The position numbers were made by a program, and so were the translations under genes. Shown here piece after piece: positions 53,560-63,848 of a DNA stretch of 64,000 nt. The stretch lies in assembly GCA_963921195.1 (NCBI GenBank), contig OY992537.1, positions 13,383,716 to 13,447,715 of the forward strand. The letters are read 5' to 3'. Numbering within the stretch: position 1 is the first letter of the stretch; the number at the start of each line of letters is the position of its first letter. The stretch is from Pegoplata infirma (lineage: Eukaryota > Arthropoda > Insecta > Diptera > Anthomyiidae). The notes below the pieces were generated by a model. The model made no database searches and was not told where the DNA came from. It saw nothing but the letters and a program-made list of their open reading frames with translations.

Positions 53560-54000
53560 GCAATTTTTTTTTTGGAAACACTATTTACCGATATTTTTAA
53601 AATGGCAATATCTCGAAAACTAGGCATTAGATATCAAAATCTTTACCAGATTCGCGTTCAGAAAGGCAAATGCAATAAGATATGTGGTCTAATTTTTTTT
53701 TTAAAAATTTTGAAAAATTTTTGGAAATTTACAATGGGAGTTGGCATTTATTTTCACCAAAAAAATATGTACTTTGAGTTAGCAGAATAACAAAAATGGA
53801 TGTAAAACGACAAAAAATAATTTTTTTGCTCTGAAATTTTTACCACAGATGGGTATTGCATAGGGGAGCTATTTTCCATCGGAAACTCATTTCGGTCAAA
53901 TTTGAGTTGGCATATTTTGAATATAGGTTCACGATATATGGTTCAAATTTGAATGAGAAATTTTTGGGCGAATTTTTTTTTTTGCGATTTTGCCTACAGC
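53560..54000. repeat. Outer right arm of the palindrome
   Basis: Diverged counterpart of 50.8-51.4 kb, with GGCAATATCTCGAAAACTAGG near 53603 and GAGTTGGCAT twice. Short frames only. Confidence 0.4.
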
Positions 54001-54184
54001 CCTTTTCATTACGAGTAATGTGTTTTGTAATCAGAATAATATTGGTAAGTTATTACATTTCGGAGAATAACCCATTATTTTAACAAAAATAATTTGTTAC
54101 AAGTAAGCGATAAATGAGTAGTTACTTTCTCCGCTTATAAACAGGTAGTTGCTCTTATCAATAAGTACTTTTATAACAAGTTAC
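54001..54184. other. Non-coding spacer
   Basis: AT-rich text with ATAAGTACTTTTATAACAAG-like phrases; no element defined. Confidence 0.3.
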
Positions 54185-57100
54185 ACCGTTTGACAGCCAA
54201 TACTGTACATGAACCGGATGGTATACGTCTGAAAGTATGATATCAAATGGAGTAAAACTGCATTTACAGTTTTTCATTTCGTGATCCTGTTTCCTTTTAA
54301 AATAACTTTAAAGTTTTAAAATGTAAATTTTGTAAAATATTTTTGAAATATTTGTACTTTTCCTGGGATAACACTAGAGGAGGATCTCCCCTAACTTTTC
54401 CATTTTTTATTTTGCCATATCTGGATAAAGGAATGTGAATAAAGTCATTTGAAAACTTTATCAAAATATTTTGTTTAAAATTTTGAATAACGTTAAAGGA
54501 TACATTTTTGAAAGGACGTAACTTACCTCCTTTTTCCTGATATGTAAAAATAATGACTTAGGGAAATTAGGGGAGATCCTGCTCTTTTATTTGCTATTAC
54601 AAATGGCGTCCTGGGACAAGTAAAATATATTAAAAAAAATATTTTATAATATTTAATTCTCTAACAAGGGAAGTATCTCAACCCTTATGAACCGATTTGC
54701 ATGAAACGTAAAATATAGATAAAAGAGACAATTCTAAGGTTAGGGTGTCTCGGCTTATCGGCCATATCGGGGACTTAGGGGTTCAAAACATGGGTCAAAA
54801 AATGGTGAAAAAATCGTTTTTTGGATTTTTCAGCCAATTATTTTTAAGAAACTATATGATGTTTACATATGAGAAGAAAGGATTTTTTAATGCCTATCCA
54901 ACGGTTGCATAAGCTTGTAAAAGTTTGGCTTCGTTAAATACTTTTTTTATGAAAATGTGTAAATTTTGGGGGGTATTTATATGAATACATAGACCTACGA
55001 TGTTCATATGAATACGAAATAATCTTTATTAAATTTAAGTCGACACGCATTTTTTCTCTAGAGGATATTCCTGTTAGTTTGGGAGTTATCGAAATTTTCC
55101 CGCAGGTCCACATTGTTTCATAAGGGGACAACGAAATTTTGAAACACTGATATGGCCGAAAAGCCGAGACACCACAACCTTAAAATCTTCTATTTTATAT
55201 ATATTTTAAGTTTCAAGCAAATCGGTTCATAAGGGTTGAGATACTTCCCTTGTAAGACTTTGAAGTCCTTTTAAAAGGAAACAGGATCACTAGGGTGCAC
55301 CAAAAAAACGAAGTTGTTAGATAGTGACCAGGCCCCCCCCCCCCTAAAAATGTGCATTTGGGGGTAAAAACATGTCTCACAAAATTTTAGGAAAATCGGA
55401 TATGGGTAAGACCAGCCGCATCGGCCCTGAAATTTGAAAATCGAATTACAAGGGGAAAATATGACTTTTTATCCATTTTCTCAATTTTTTCGATAGTGTT
55501 GAGTTTGAATTCAAATGGTCACAGAATTGGGATTTGGAGTAAAATGTCTATTGAATAAGGTATTAAATACTAAAATCGGTTGAAAATCAGCCATGTTATT
55601 ACAACTTCCCCAGGCAACTAACGCGTGTCAGACCATTTAATCAAGGGATTCGAGCCCCATTTTTTAAATTTATTGAAATTATCTACTGTAACAACATTTT
55701 TTTATTCTTCAAGTCCCAATGTAATAAGAAGATAAATATTTTTCATATTGCGTTTTGCTAACTTGTTTTAAATAAATGCTAAAGTTTTCTGAATTTTACA
55801 ACACTATTTTCAAATCTTCAATTTTAAATTTTTATTTTTTTTGTTAAAGAAATTTAAAAAAATCGGCTATTGGAGTTTAAGGATTTGTTAAACACATATA
55901 AAGGAATAAAACCCCCGAAAATTGTAGGCGATGCTGTTTTCATTTGGCTATTACATGTAATTTTCGCGGATTTCGGGAATGTAGTGATTTTTGGCACTTT
56001 TTTAGCTTTTATTTATTTTTTTTCTTTTTTTTTACAAACTTCATATGTTTTGGACCGAATTATATCAACACGAGATAGAATACTTCAATTCGCAAAATTA
56101 GGGCGAAATTGAGATATAAAAAATTGCACCTGTTAAGGGTCAAAGGTCAAATTTTAGAAAATTTTGAATTTTTAAATATTTACAGATTTGCTGGGTGAAT
56201 TTTGCTGAATCTACTTGATGTTATTTTAATTGGTCTAAACTATATGGCAAATAATTAAAATTTAGAAATTTAACCCTTAAGTGCTGTTGGGGCCTATAAT
56301 TTTTTTCATTTAATGGCGATAATGTAAGTGTATTTTGTTCAAAGGGTCGAATAGGCCCCACCAGCACCAAAGGGTTAATATTCTGAATTTAAGTAAAGAG
56401 ACATATGCTAAGACCTTTTAAGATGACATCAAGTAGTTTCATATATTTCCACTCAGAAAATCTCTTAATGTTTAAAAATTCAAAATCTTCTAAAATTTGA
56501 CCTTTGACCTTTAGTGGGGGCAATTTTTAATTTCTCAATTTTGTCCTAAATTTGCGAATTGAAGTATTCTATCTCGTGTTGATATAATTCTGTCCAAAAC
56601 ATATGAAAATTGTAAAAAAACAAAAAAAAATAAATAAAAGCAAAAAAAAAGTGCCAAAAATCACTACTTTCCCGAAATCCGCCGAAATTACATAGCGGTA
56701 ATAGCCAAATGAAAACAGCAAATCCTACAATTTTTGGGGTTTTTATTCCTTTATATGTGCTTAACAAATCCTTAAACTCCAATAGTCGATTTTTTAAAAT
56801 TTCTTTAACAAAAAAAATAAAAATTTAAAATTGGAGATTTGACAATAGTGTTGAAGAATTCAGAAAACTTTAGCATTTATTTTAAACAAGTTAGCAAAAC
56901 GCAATATGAAAAATATTTATCTTCTTAGTACATTGGGACTTGAAGAATAAAAAAATGTTGTTACAGTAGATAATTTCAATAAATTTCAAAAATGGGGCTC
57001 GAATCCCTTGACACACATTAGTTGCCTGGGGAAGTTGTAATAACTTGGCTGATTTTCAGCCGATTTTAGTTTTTAATACCTTATTCGATAGACATTTTAC

Positions 57101-57480
57101 TCCAAATCACAATTCTGTGACCATTTGAATTCAAACTTAACTCAAACTATCGAAAAAATTGAGAAAATGGATAAAAAGTCATATTTTCCCCTTGTAATTT
57201 GATTTTCAAACTTCAGGGCCGATGCGGCAGGTCTTACCCATATCCGATTTTCCTAAAATTTTGTGAGACATGTTTTTACCCCCAAATGCATATTTCTAGG
57301 GGGGGGGGGGCCCGGTCAATATCTAACAACTTCGTTTTTTGGTGCACCCTAAGGATCACGAAAGAAAAACTATAACTGCAGTTTTATCATGTTTAGTCTC
57401 TAGTTTAAAACGTATATCCAGTGTTTGATGTTTTTTTTTATTTTTGTCGGACGGTGTAATAGTATTATCCTAAAATTTTT
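54185..57480. mobile_element. Foldback element interrupted by a hAT-like foldback
   Basis: The left outer arm (54185-54310: ACACCGTTTGACAG...ACTGCATTTACAGTTTTTCA, TTTCGTGATCCTGTTTCC) is inverted relative to the right outer arm (AGGAAACAGGATCAC up to 55290, resuming at 57352 with GAAAGAAAAACT, TAACTGCAGTTTTA, CGGACGGTGTAA). Inner arms 54659-54790 (AACAAGGGAAGTATCTCAACCC, TGTCTCGGCTTATCGGCCATA) match the complement of 55150-55265. A smaller nested inverted pair sits in the left arm (GAGGAGGATCTCCCCTAAC near 54380 and GGGGAGATCCTGCTC near 54567). Non-coding. Confidence 0.65.
55291..57351. mobile_element. 2.06-kb hAT-like foldback element
   Basis: The termini TAGGGTGCACCAAAAAAACG and (complement) TAGGGTGCACCAAAAAACG are flanked by perfect 8-bp direct repeats AGGATCAC (55283-55290 and 57352-57359). 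The whole element folds back: two arms of about 1 kb meet near 56310 in a palindrome TAACCCTTAAGTGCTGTTGGGGCC...GGCCCCACCAGCACCAAAGGGTTA. The 8-bp duplication and the YARNG start fit hAT. Frames of 80 and 78 codons starting MEFKDLLNTYKGIK occur once in each arm, mirrored; they could be a remnant or an artefact of the duplication. A deleted relative is at 5848-7202. No transposase, so mobilisation would be in trans. Confidence 0.88.
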
Positions 57481-58015
57481 ATTGATTTTATATTATTTTT
57501 CTTTATTTTTAGCAGTTGTCAATAATTAGAAACCTCCTGTCATTTCATCTATTTTATAAAATAACAATAATAATAAAAAATGTTTAAATCCTGTCTTGTT
57601 AAATATAAACATCTAAAGAATATTCAAGCAGAAAAAAATCAATAGACTTCAGTTTTATTTTTAAATATTGTCAAAATTGTTTTAAAATATTTACCCTCCT
57701 GTAGAAAATTTAATATTAGATATTTGTTGGCCCAAAAAAACTGATGTGAGGTTGGAGAGATACGAAAAAAGTGAGCAATGACAAGTTTTCTGCCTGATTG
57801 CTATTAAGGTCGATTGTTTTGGTAAGACATACTACTATAGAATATAGAAATGACCAGTAGGAAATATGAGATTTAACTACGCGAAGGCGGAAACAAATCT
57901 AAAATTATTAAAACAATATTTTTAAACAGCCCAATTAGAAATTTTGCTAGCTAAAAAAGCGGAAAACCGACGTATATATTTTAGAATTGAAAAAAAAAAA
58001 AATAGAATTTTAGAA
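57481..58015. other. AT-rich non-coding DNA
   Basis: No gene or recognisable repeat. Confidence 0.4.
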
Positions 58016-58578
58016 ATTTATTCTGTAGAAACTATAAATATTCACATATATAAAAAAGCAGTTTTCATAAAAAAGACAAACCGACATTTAAAATCCTACT
58101 GATGATTACACTAACTGGGGTGTTTGAAACCGGTATGGGAAATACCAGAAATGTCTATTATTTTTAGAAATTAAATTTTTCTTCTCCATTTTTTCAACTT
58201 GAACCCTTATAACAAATATAATTAGAGACCGTGCTCGATCTGTACTTACAGAAAAAATCAAATAAAAAAATCCTTGCGAAATAATGTAACCCTTGCGAAA
58301 TAATGTAAGAGACAAAAAAGTTGAAAGAAAGTATGAGGTGAGGTTGAGATTGCTAGAAATAGAATTGTAGTGTTGGAAACTGTCAAAATTTATTCTGTAG
58401 AAACTATAAATATTCACATATATAAAAAACAGTTTTCATTAACAAGACAAACCGACATTTAAAATCCTACTGATGGTGTCTGGGGTGTTTGAAACCGGTA
58501 TAGGAACTACCAGAAATGCCTATAATTTTTAGAAATTCAATTTTTCTTCTGCATTTTTTCAACTTGAACCCTTATAAA
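58016..58578 (+). repeat. Decayed inverted copy of the 443-bp repeat
   Basis: About 1.3 units of the 443-bp family in the orientation opposite to 48490-49667: CTGTAGAAACTATAAATATTC, ACAAACCGACATTTAAAATCC, GGGGTGTTTGAAACCGGTAT and TTCAACTTGAACCCTTATAA each occur twice. There is an internal deletion and a short duplication (CCTTGCGAAATAATGTAA twice, near 58272-58308). Diverged by several percent, hence older than the other array. Confidence 0.75.
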
Positions 58579-59817
58579 AATATTTCCTATTGGGAATTTT
58601 TCAAAACAATCTAGTTTGTATTTTAAAAATATTTAACAAATATTTTTCTATGAAACATGATATGAACCAAAGTTAAAATGAAAATAAAGCCTAGAAAATT
58701 CCAAATATAACATGACTTCCACCTCCCACTAACTCTACCATCTACTATGATTTTTCCCCAAACAAAAAACCGATAGACTTTAAGGCAGACAGACAAGTTG
58801 AATGCCAGTATAAAATGTGAATGAAATTTTATTCATTTGGAAAAAATTAAAAGTGAATTTGTGTGTGTTAATCCTGTGTCAGTTAAAAATACAAAAAATA
58901 CAAAAAAAAGGGCAACCAACATTTGTAGATGGATATTATTTTGAGGACTCATCATTTAGTGAACGAAAGACTACAGAAAAAAAAACATCAACATGTCACA
59001 ATACTTGTCAATATAATCATTTCAAATTTAAAATTAAGGGAGGAAATATTGAATTTAAGAAGGAAAAATTACAACAAAATACCATTACAGTTCGATTTTT
59101 TTTTCTGTTGATAAAAAATCAAAGTTAATTGAAGTTTAATGCTTTGGTATTTTTTTATCTCCCTTCCTGGAAGTTTTCCATTTTTTAAAAGATTTTACAT
59201 GTTTTTGGTTTATTGAGGGTTTTTTTTTCTGTAAAATGCCAGTCAAAATATTTTTCTTGTCCAATCATGCAAATTTCAAATTGTATTATAATTAAGTGTA
59301 AATGACTAGTAAAATTTGTTTTGGTAACTTTTTTTTTTGGTATTTGATTTTTTTTGTTAAATATGCAGACTTGCTAGGAATGATTTTTTATTTGATTTTT
59401 TGTCAAACTTTGTTCGTTTAAAAAGTAAAAGTTTTGTGTTAAAATTTTACTAATTTATCATAGTTTTTTCTGGCAATTTTTTTTTTATTTTTAAATACAT
59501 AAACGTTTTAGGTGTCTGACTGTCTGTCTGTCTGTCTGCATTTTTTGGCATATTACAAAAAAAAAATAACTCAAGTGTTGAAAGTGAAATTGAATTAAAA
59601 TTTTAGGTGAGTTTACAAAACGTTTAAAAAAGTAAAATCTAATTTGGAACGGTTTGCAAAATGACTCATAGAAGAACTATTTTTTTAGCTGACCAGTCAT
59701 AAACAAATGAAATCAAAAAGGAAACTGCAAAGCGTTGGCAAAGCACTAAAGAAGATGCTAGAAACGTTGTTAGAAGTTTGGATTCCAAATTTTATTAAAA
59801 AAAAAATATGGATCTAA
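58579..59817. other. AT-rich non-coding DNA
   Basis: No gene. A frame of 103 codons (58817-59128) lacks codon structure or homologous features. A (CTGT)n microsatellite lies at about 59519-59540. Confidence 0.4.
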
Positions 59818-59880
59818 AACAAGTAGAAAAGCTAAATTCGATTCTGTTAATACCCTCCACAATGCCCTTTTTAAAGGATA

Positions 59881-61495
59881 CACTCAAAAAAATAAAACTG
59901 TAAAGTAAGCAAAAAATTTAGTTAAATTTAACTAAAAAAACACCTGATTTTGCACCTACTAAATTTCCAGTTAATTTAACTAAAAATATTTAGTTAACTT
60001 TTCGTAGTATGAATGTAGCAAAAAAAACGTAACTTTAACCAAAAATTCAGCGGAAAATTTCGTAGTATTTTTATGGATGTATTAACAAAAAAAATAGTTA
60101 AACTCAGCTAAACTTTTTGTAAAAAAATTGTAAGTTTGTTAAATATTGATTTTATACACTAACACTTCACTTGTTTTTTATTTTTTTTTCACAGCATTAA
60201 GTTTAGCTTAAGTAGAACTTATGAGATTTGCATAGGAGGCTACACAAGAAATTTCTAACATTTTTTCACTCGACAAATATGTTACGAGAAATCAGCAAAT
60301 TAATTAATAAAAATTCGTGAACACAGTTTTACAGTCAAAAAAAAAATAGTTCAAAATTTGTTCAAAACTAGTATTTTCGTAAATTAAACTTAACTAAAAC
60401 AAGTAGAAAAGTTAAATTCGACTTTGCCGAATCTATGAATACCCTCCACAATGCATTTTTTTAAAAGGTAGTACATTTTTTAACGTGAAAAAATTAACAA
60501 TTTTGATTAAAAATATTTTATTTTGAGTAAAAACTCTTTTATGTCATTTTTTTTTTTTTAAATTACTATTTTTTTTTTTGAGTGTAAAATTTTTTTCGAG
60601 TGTGGTGTTTTTTTTTTACTGTTAAAATATTTTTGAGTGCACGTACGTATGTACACAAAATATTGTAATTTTTTGTAAAAAAAAAAACTAATTTTTTTTT
60701 GAGTGTAAAATTTTTTTTGAGTGTAAAATTTTTTTCGAGTATAATTTTTAAGTTACCAATGCTTTTAAAACTAAACAAGTTTAAAAAGCATTGCTTTAAA
60801 ATGAAACAAGTTTGAAAAGCATTGTTTAGTTACCACCAATGCTTTTAAGTTAAAACACGTGGCATTATAGATGAAACTAATCTGAAATTCAGGATTTTGC
60901 TTATAACTTTTGAACCACTGGACCGATTGAGCTGAAATTTAATACCAAACAGACCCGGGGAGCGGCAAAAATACATGCCAAGCTTCAGTAGTCTCATTAT
61001 TGTCTTTCAAAAGTTATCGTGTTTTTTGTCTCGTAAATTCGCGATACACCCATGCCGAAATTTACTCTTTTGCTCATAACTTTTGAACCACTGGACCGAT
61101 TTGGCTGGATTGCAATACCAACCTGACCAGGTAAATGACCAACATATATGCCAAACTTCAGTAGCCTCTGTAACGTCTTTCAAAAGTTAGCATGTTTTTA
61201 ACGGACGGACGGACAGACAAACAGACAGACGGACGGACGGACGGACGGACGGACATCGCTAGATCGACTTAAAATCGCTCGAGGATCATAAATATATATA
61301 CTTTATGGGGTCCTAGACCAATATTTCGAGGTGTTACAAACGGAATGACAAACTTATATATACCCTCTATCACTAGAGTGGAGGGTATAAAAAGTAGTTA
61401 AAACGCTGATTTTAACTAAAAATTTGCTAAAAAGCCAGTAAACTCGAGTTAAAAAAAAAAAATTGTTAACTTCACAGTTTTTTTTTTTTTGAGTG
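59881..61495. mobile_element. CACTC MITE containing a complete family A copy
   Basis: The termini CACTCAAAAAAATAAAACTG and ...CAGTTTTTTTTTTTTTGAGTG are flanked by TA (59879-59880 and 61496-61497). The MITE body is shared with 32078-32673. The second family A copy (60400-61388) sits inside, within TTAACTAAAA|AAGTAGTTAAAAC. Confidence 0.8.
60400..61388 (+). mobile_element. Complete family A repeat, copy 10 (reference copy)
   Basis: The clearest full-length copy, about 990 bp. In order: CAAGTAGAAAAGTTAAATTCG, ACTTTGCCGAATCTATGAATACCC; GAGTGTAAAAT-T(n) tandem units; TAACTTTTGAACCACTGGACCG twice (about 60905 and 61078); GACGGACGG run (about 61202-61255); ATCGCTAGATCGACTTAAAATCG; ATATATACTTTATGGGGTCC; ATATTTCGAGGTGTTACAAAC; and ATATACCCTCTATCACTAG, AGTGGAGGGTATA. 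Boundaries are set by the empty site at about 32175-32195. No reading frame. Confidence 0.85.
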
Positions 61496-61949
61496 TAGTA
61501 AATTTTCTAACGGGAAAAAATTTAAAAATTTTGATAACAAAAATTGTTGTTGTCATTTTTGTAAAATAAAAATTACAAATTTTATTTTTTGAGTGTAAAA
61601 TTTTTTTCGAGTGTAGTTTTTTTTTTGTGTGTAAAAATATTTTTTAAATGACAAAAGTACTTTCTAAAGTAATTTTGTGCCTTACCAATGTTTTTAAATC
61701 CAGTTTTTTTAAAGCACGGTTTTTTCAACACGCTAATTTAAGGAGAAACCAATCTACCAATCTGAAATTCACGGTTTTGCAAATAACTTTTGAACCACTG
61801 GACCGCTTTAGCTCAAATTCAATACGGACCAGGCCATTGAAACGACAAATATATATGTCAAGCTTCAGCACACTCAGAATTGTAGTTCGAAAGTTCTCGT
61901 TTTTTTATCTTGTAAATTCACTCTTTTGCTTATAACTTTTGAACCACTG

Positions 61950-62779
61950 CACAGAGGGAAATTCAAAGATTTTTATTGATTTTCCAAAATAAAGAAAAAA
62001 GTGAATAATTTGTCGTCACCATTTCCAAAAGCTTTTTTGAAACTAAGTAATTCATTTACACCATTTCCATATTTATATCAAAAATAAAAAAAAATATATA
62101 TAAAAATTATGTGCATACATTTAACTTCAGACACTCTTAATACTCTAAAAACTAATTTTTAGTTAGATCAGACAAAGTTAAAAAAACAAGCCGCCATATT
62201 GTTTCCGTCATATTGAATTTTATCAGTTCGATGTTAAGATAACAGACCCGGAAATTTACTAGGCCACACATTCAGCTAGCTTCAACAAAGAAAAGGAATA
62301 TAACTATTTTTTAATTACTTTTAACAAACTTTACTAAGCATATTTAGTCCGCCATTTTGTTTTTCAAAATTCACGCCAGTAATTCAGATTCAGTAACTCC
62401 AAGACCCACTTAAAACAAAATTTGAGTTAAATCGGACAATTATTAAAAAAATTTGTCCGCCATATTGGATGCGCCATTTTGATTTTTTTAGTTTTTAGTT
62501 AAATTTTGAAATCAGCGACCCCGAAATACTCACATTTTCAGCCGGATCCAACAACGATAAAGACCTTTGGCCGGAGATGGATCATTCTTTAAACTTTAAG
62601 AAGCATAATTAGTCCGCCATTTTGTTTTTCAAAATTCGGAGTAACAATTCTTATTCAGAAACTCAATGACCCGTATAAAACAAAATTTGAGTTCACTCGG
62701 ACTCTAGAAGCACATTTTCAGACCGATCCAACAACGATAAAGACTTTTGGCCGGAATTGGATCATGCTGGCCCTGTGTG
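61950..62779. mobile_element. 830-bp insertion with CACA ends and 5-bp duplication
   Basis: It starts CACAGAGGGAAATTC and ends GGCCCTGTGTG (complement CACACAGGGCC), flanked by CACTG (61945-61949 and 62780-62784). Removing it restores the family A phrase GAACCACTGGACCG. The interior has diverged tandem units of about 200-265 bp marked by TAGTCCGCCATTTTGTTTTTC, GATCCAACAACGATAAAGAC and TTTGGCCGGA. Non-coding. A 5-bp duplication is seen in Transib and some other superfamilies; assignment open. Confidence 0.65.
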
Positions 62780-63015
62780 CACTGGACCGATTTCCCTAGA
62801 TTGCAATACCAACCTAACCAGGTAAATGACCAACATATATGCCAAACTTTAGGAGTCGCCGTAAAATTTATTCAAAAGTTAGCGTGTTTTCAACAGACAG
62901 ACAGACGGACGGACATCGCTAGATCGTCATAAAATCGTTCGAGGATCATAAATATATATTCTTTATGGGGTGTTATAAACGGAATTACAAACTTATATAT
63001 ACCCTCTATCACTAA

Positions 63016-63560
63016 ATGTCCGAGATTCTAAATAAGTTATTAGTATCCAATAGAAAAAATATCAGACTTTAGTGATACTTCATCCAAAAAGCTTTTTGAG
63101 ACATTTACTTAAAGAAAAATTTTAAGATTCCATGACATTTCAACAGAAAAATCATAGGTTTCGAGGAATTCTTTCCACAAAAAGATTTAAACATCTGTGA
63201 AATTCTATAGAAAAATTTTCAGATACCGATAAACTTTCATATCGAACAATTATCAGCCGTTTATGTCACCGAAAAATTCATTTAGAAAAATTTGTCGTAC
63301 AGAAAAATTTGCATATACAGAGGCATCATTCGCATAGAAAACTTTTCAGGATCTGAATTTAATTTTTTTTTTTTAAATGTCCAAAAGTCTAAAAACATTT
63401 TCCCGAAAATATACTCGGAGTCTGAGATATTTTTTCTACAGAAAAAATCTTAGATTTTTTATTTTTTTTTGCACCAAAACACCTTTGTAGAGTTCTATTC
63501 TGAAAAACTTTTCTATAGAGATCTACTCGAGATTTCCAAATCTTTCCTTAATGGTTTTTA
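63016..63560. repeat. Degenerate AGAAAAATTTTCAGAT repeat region
   Basis: Loose repeats of the phrase (A)TAGAAAAATTTTCAGATTC with CCGA(T/G)A extensions at intervals of about 35-45 bp (for example about 63105, 63210, 63300, 63335). Too diverged to define a unit. No gene. Confidence 0.35.
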
Positions 63561-63640
63561 ACATTTTTGGTGAATAAAAGCGTTTTTATTTTGACCAGAT
63601 GGTGAATAAAACGTAACATTTTCAAAAAAAAATATTTTTT
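63560..63640 (-). repeat. Family D fragment
   Basis: TTGGTGAATAAAAGCGTTTTTATTTTG, CCAGATGGTGAATAAAACGTAAC is a diverged CACCAGCTGGTG island. Confidence 0.5.
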
Positions 63641-63658
63641 TTATAAAATTTTTTTTCT

Positions 63659-63848
63659 CAATGAAAAAGAGTTTATTCTGATTCGAGGCCTTTTCATGTT
63701 CCCCATTATGAATTAACATAACAAGTACTTATGATAACTCTACTTTCTTTATTAGGATATTCTCCCATTAAATACTCATAGAGTTTCTTGCTTTCAAATA
63801 ATGGGGAACATGAAAAGGCCTCGAATCAGAATAAACTCTTTTTCATTG
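63659..63848. mobile_element. 190-bp hairpin MITE
   Basis: Arms of about 52 bp, CAATGAAAAAGAGTTTATTC, TGATTCGAGGCCTTTTCATG, TTCCCCATTA and the exact complement, surround an AT-rich loop of about 80 bp. It shares the TTCGAGGCC core with the MITE at 3308-3446. Confidence 0.75.

Larger units (their letters stand above)
59818..63015 (+). mobile_element. Family A dispersed repeat, copy 9, with two large insertions
   Basis: It starts ACAAGTAGAAAAGCTAAATTCG, ATACCCTCCACAATGCCC and is interrupted at 59880 by a CACTC MITE. It resumes at 61496 (GTAAATTTTCTAACGGG...), has GACAAATATATATGTCAAGC, is interrupted again at 61950-62779, resumes CACTGGACCGATTTCCC, and continues (GACA)n/(GACG)n at about 62896-62920 and TCATAAATATATATTCTTT. 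It ends near TATACCCTCTATCACTAAATG without the final hairpin half. Confidence 0.7.

Noticed and set aside
58817..59128. 103-codon frame with several cysteines
   Set aside because: No codon bias, no conserved neighbour, ends in T-run; looks like chance in AT-rich DNA.
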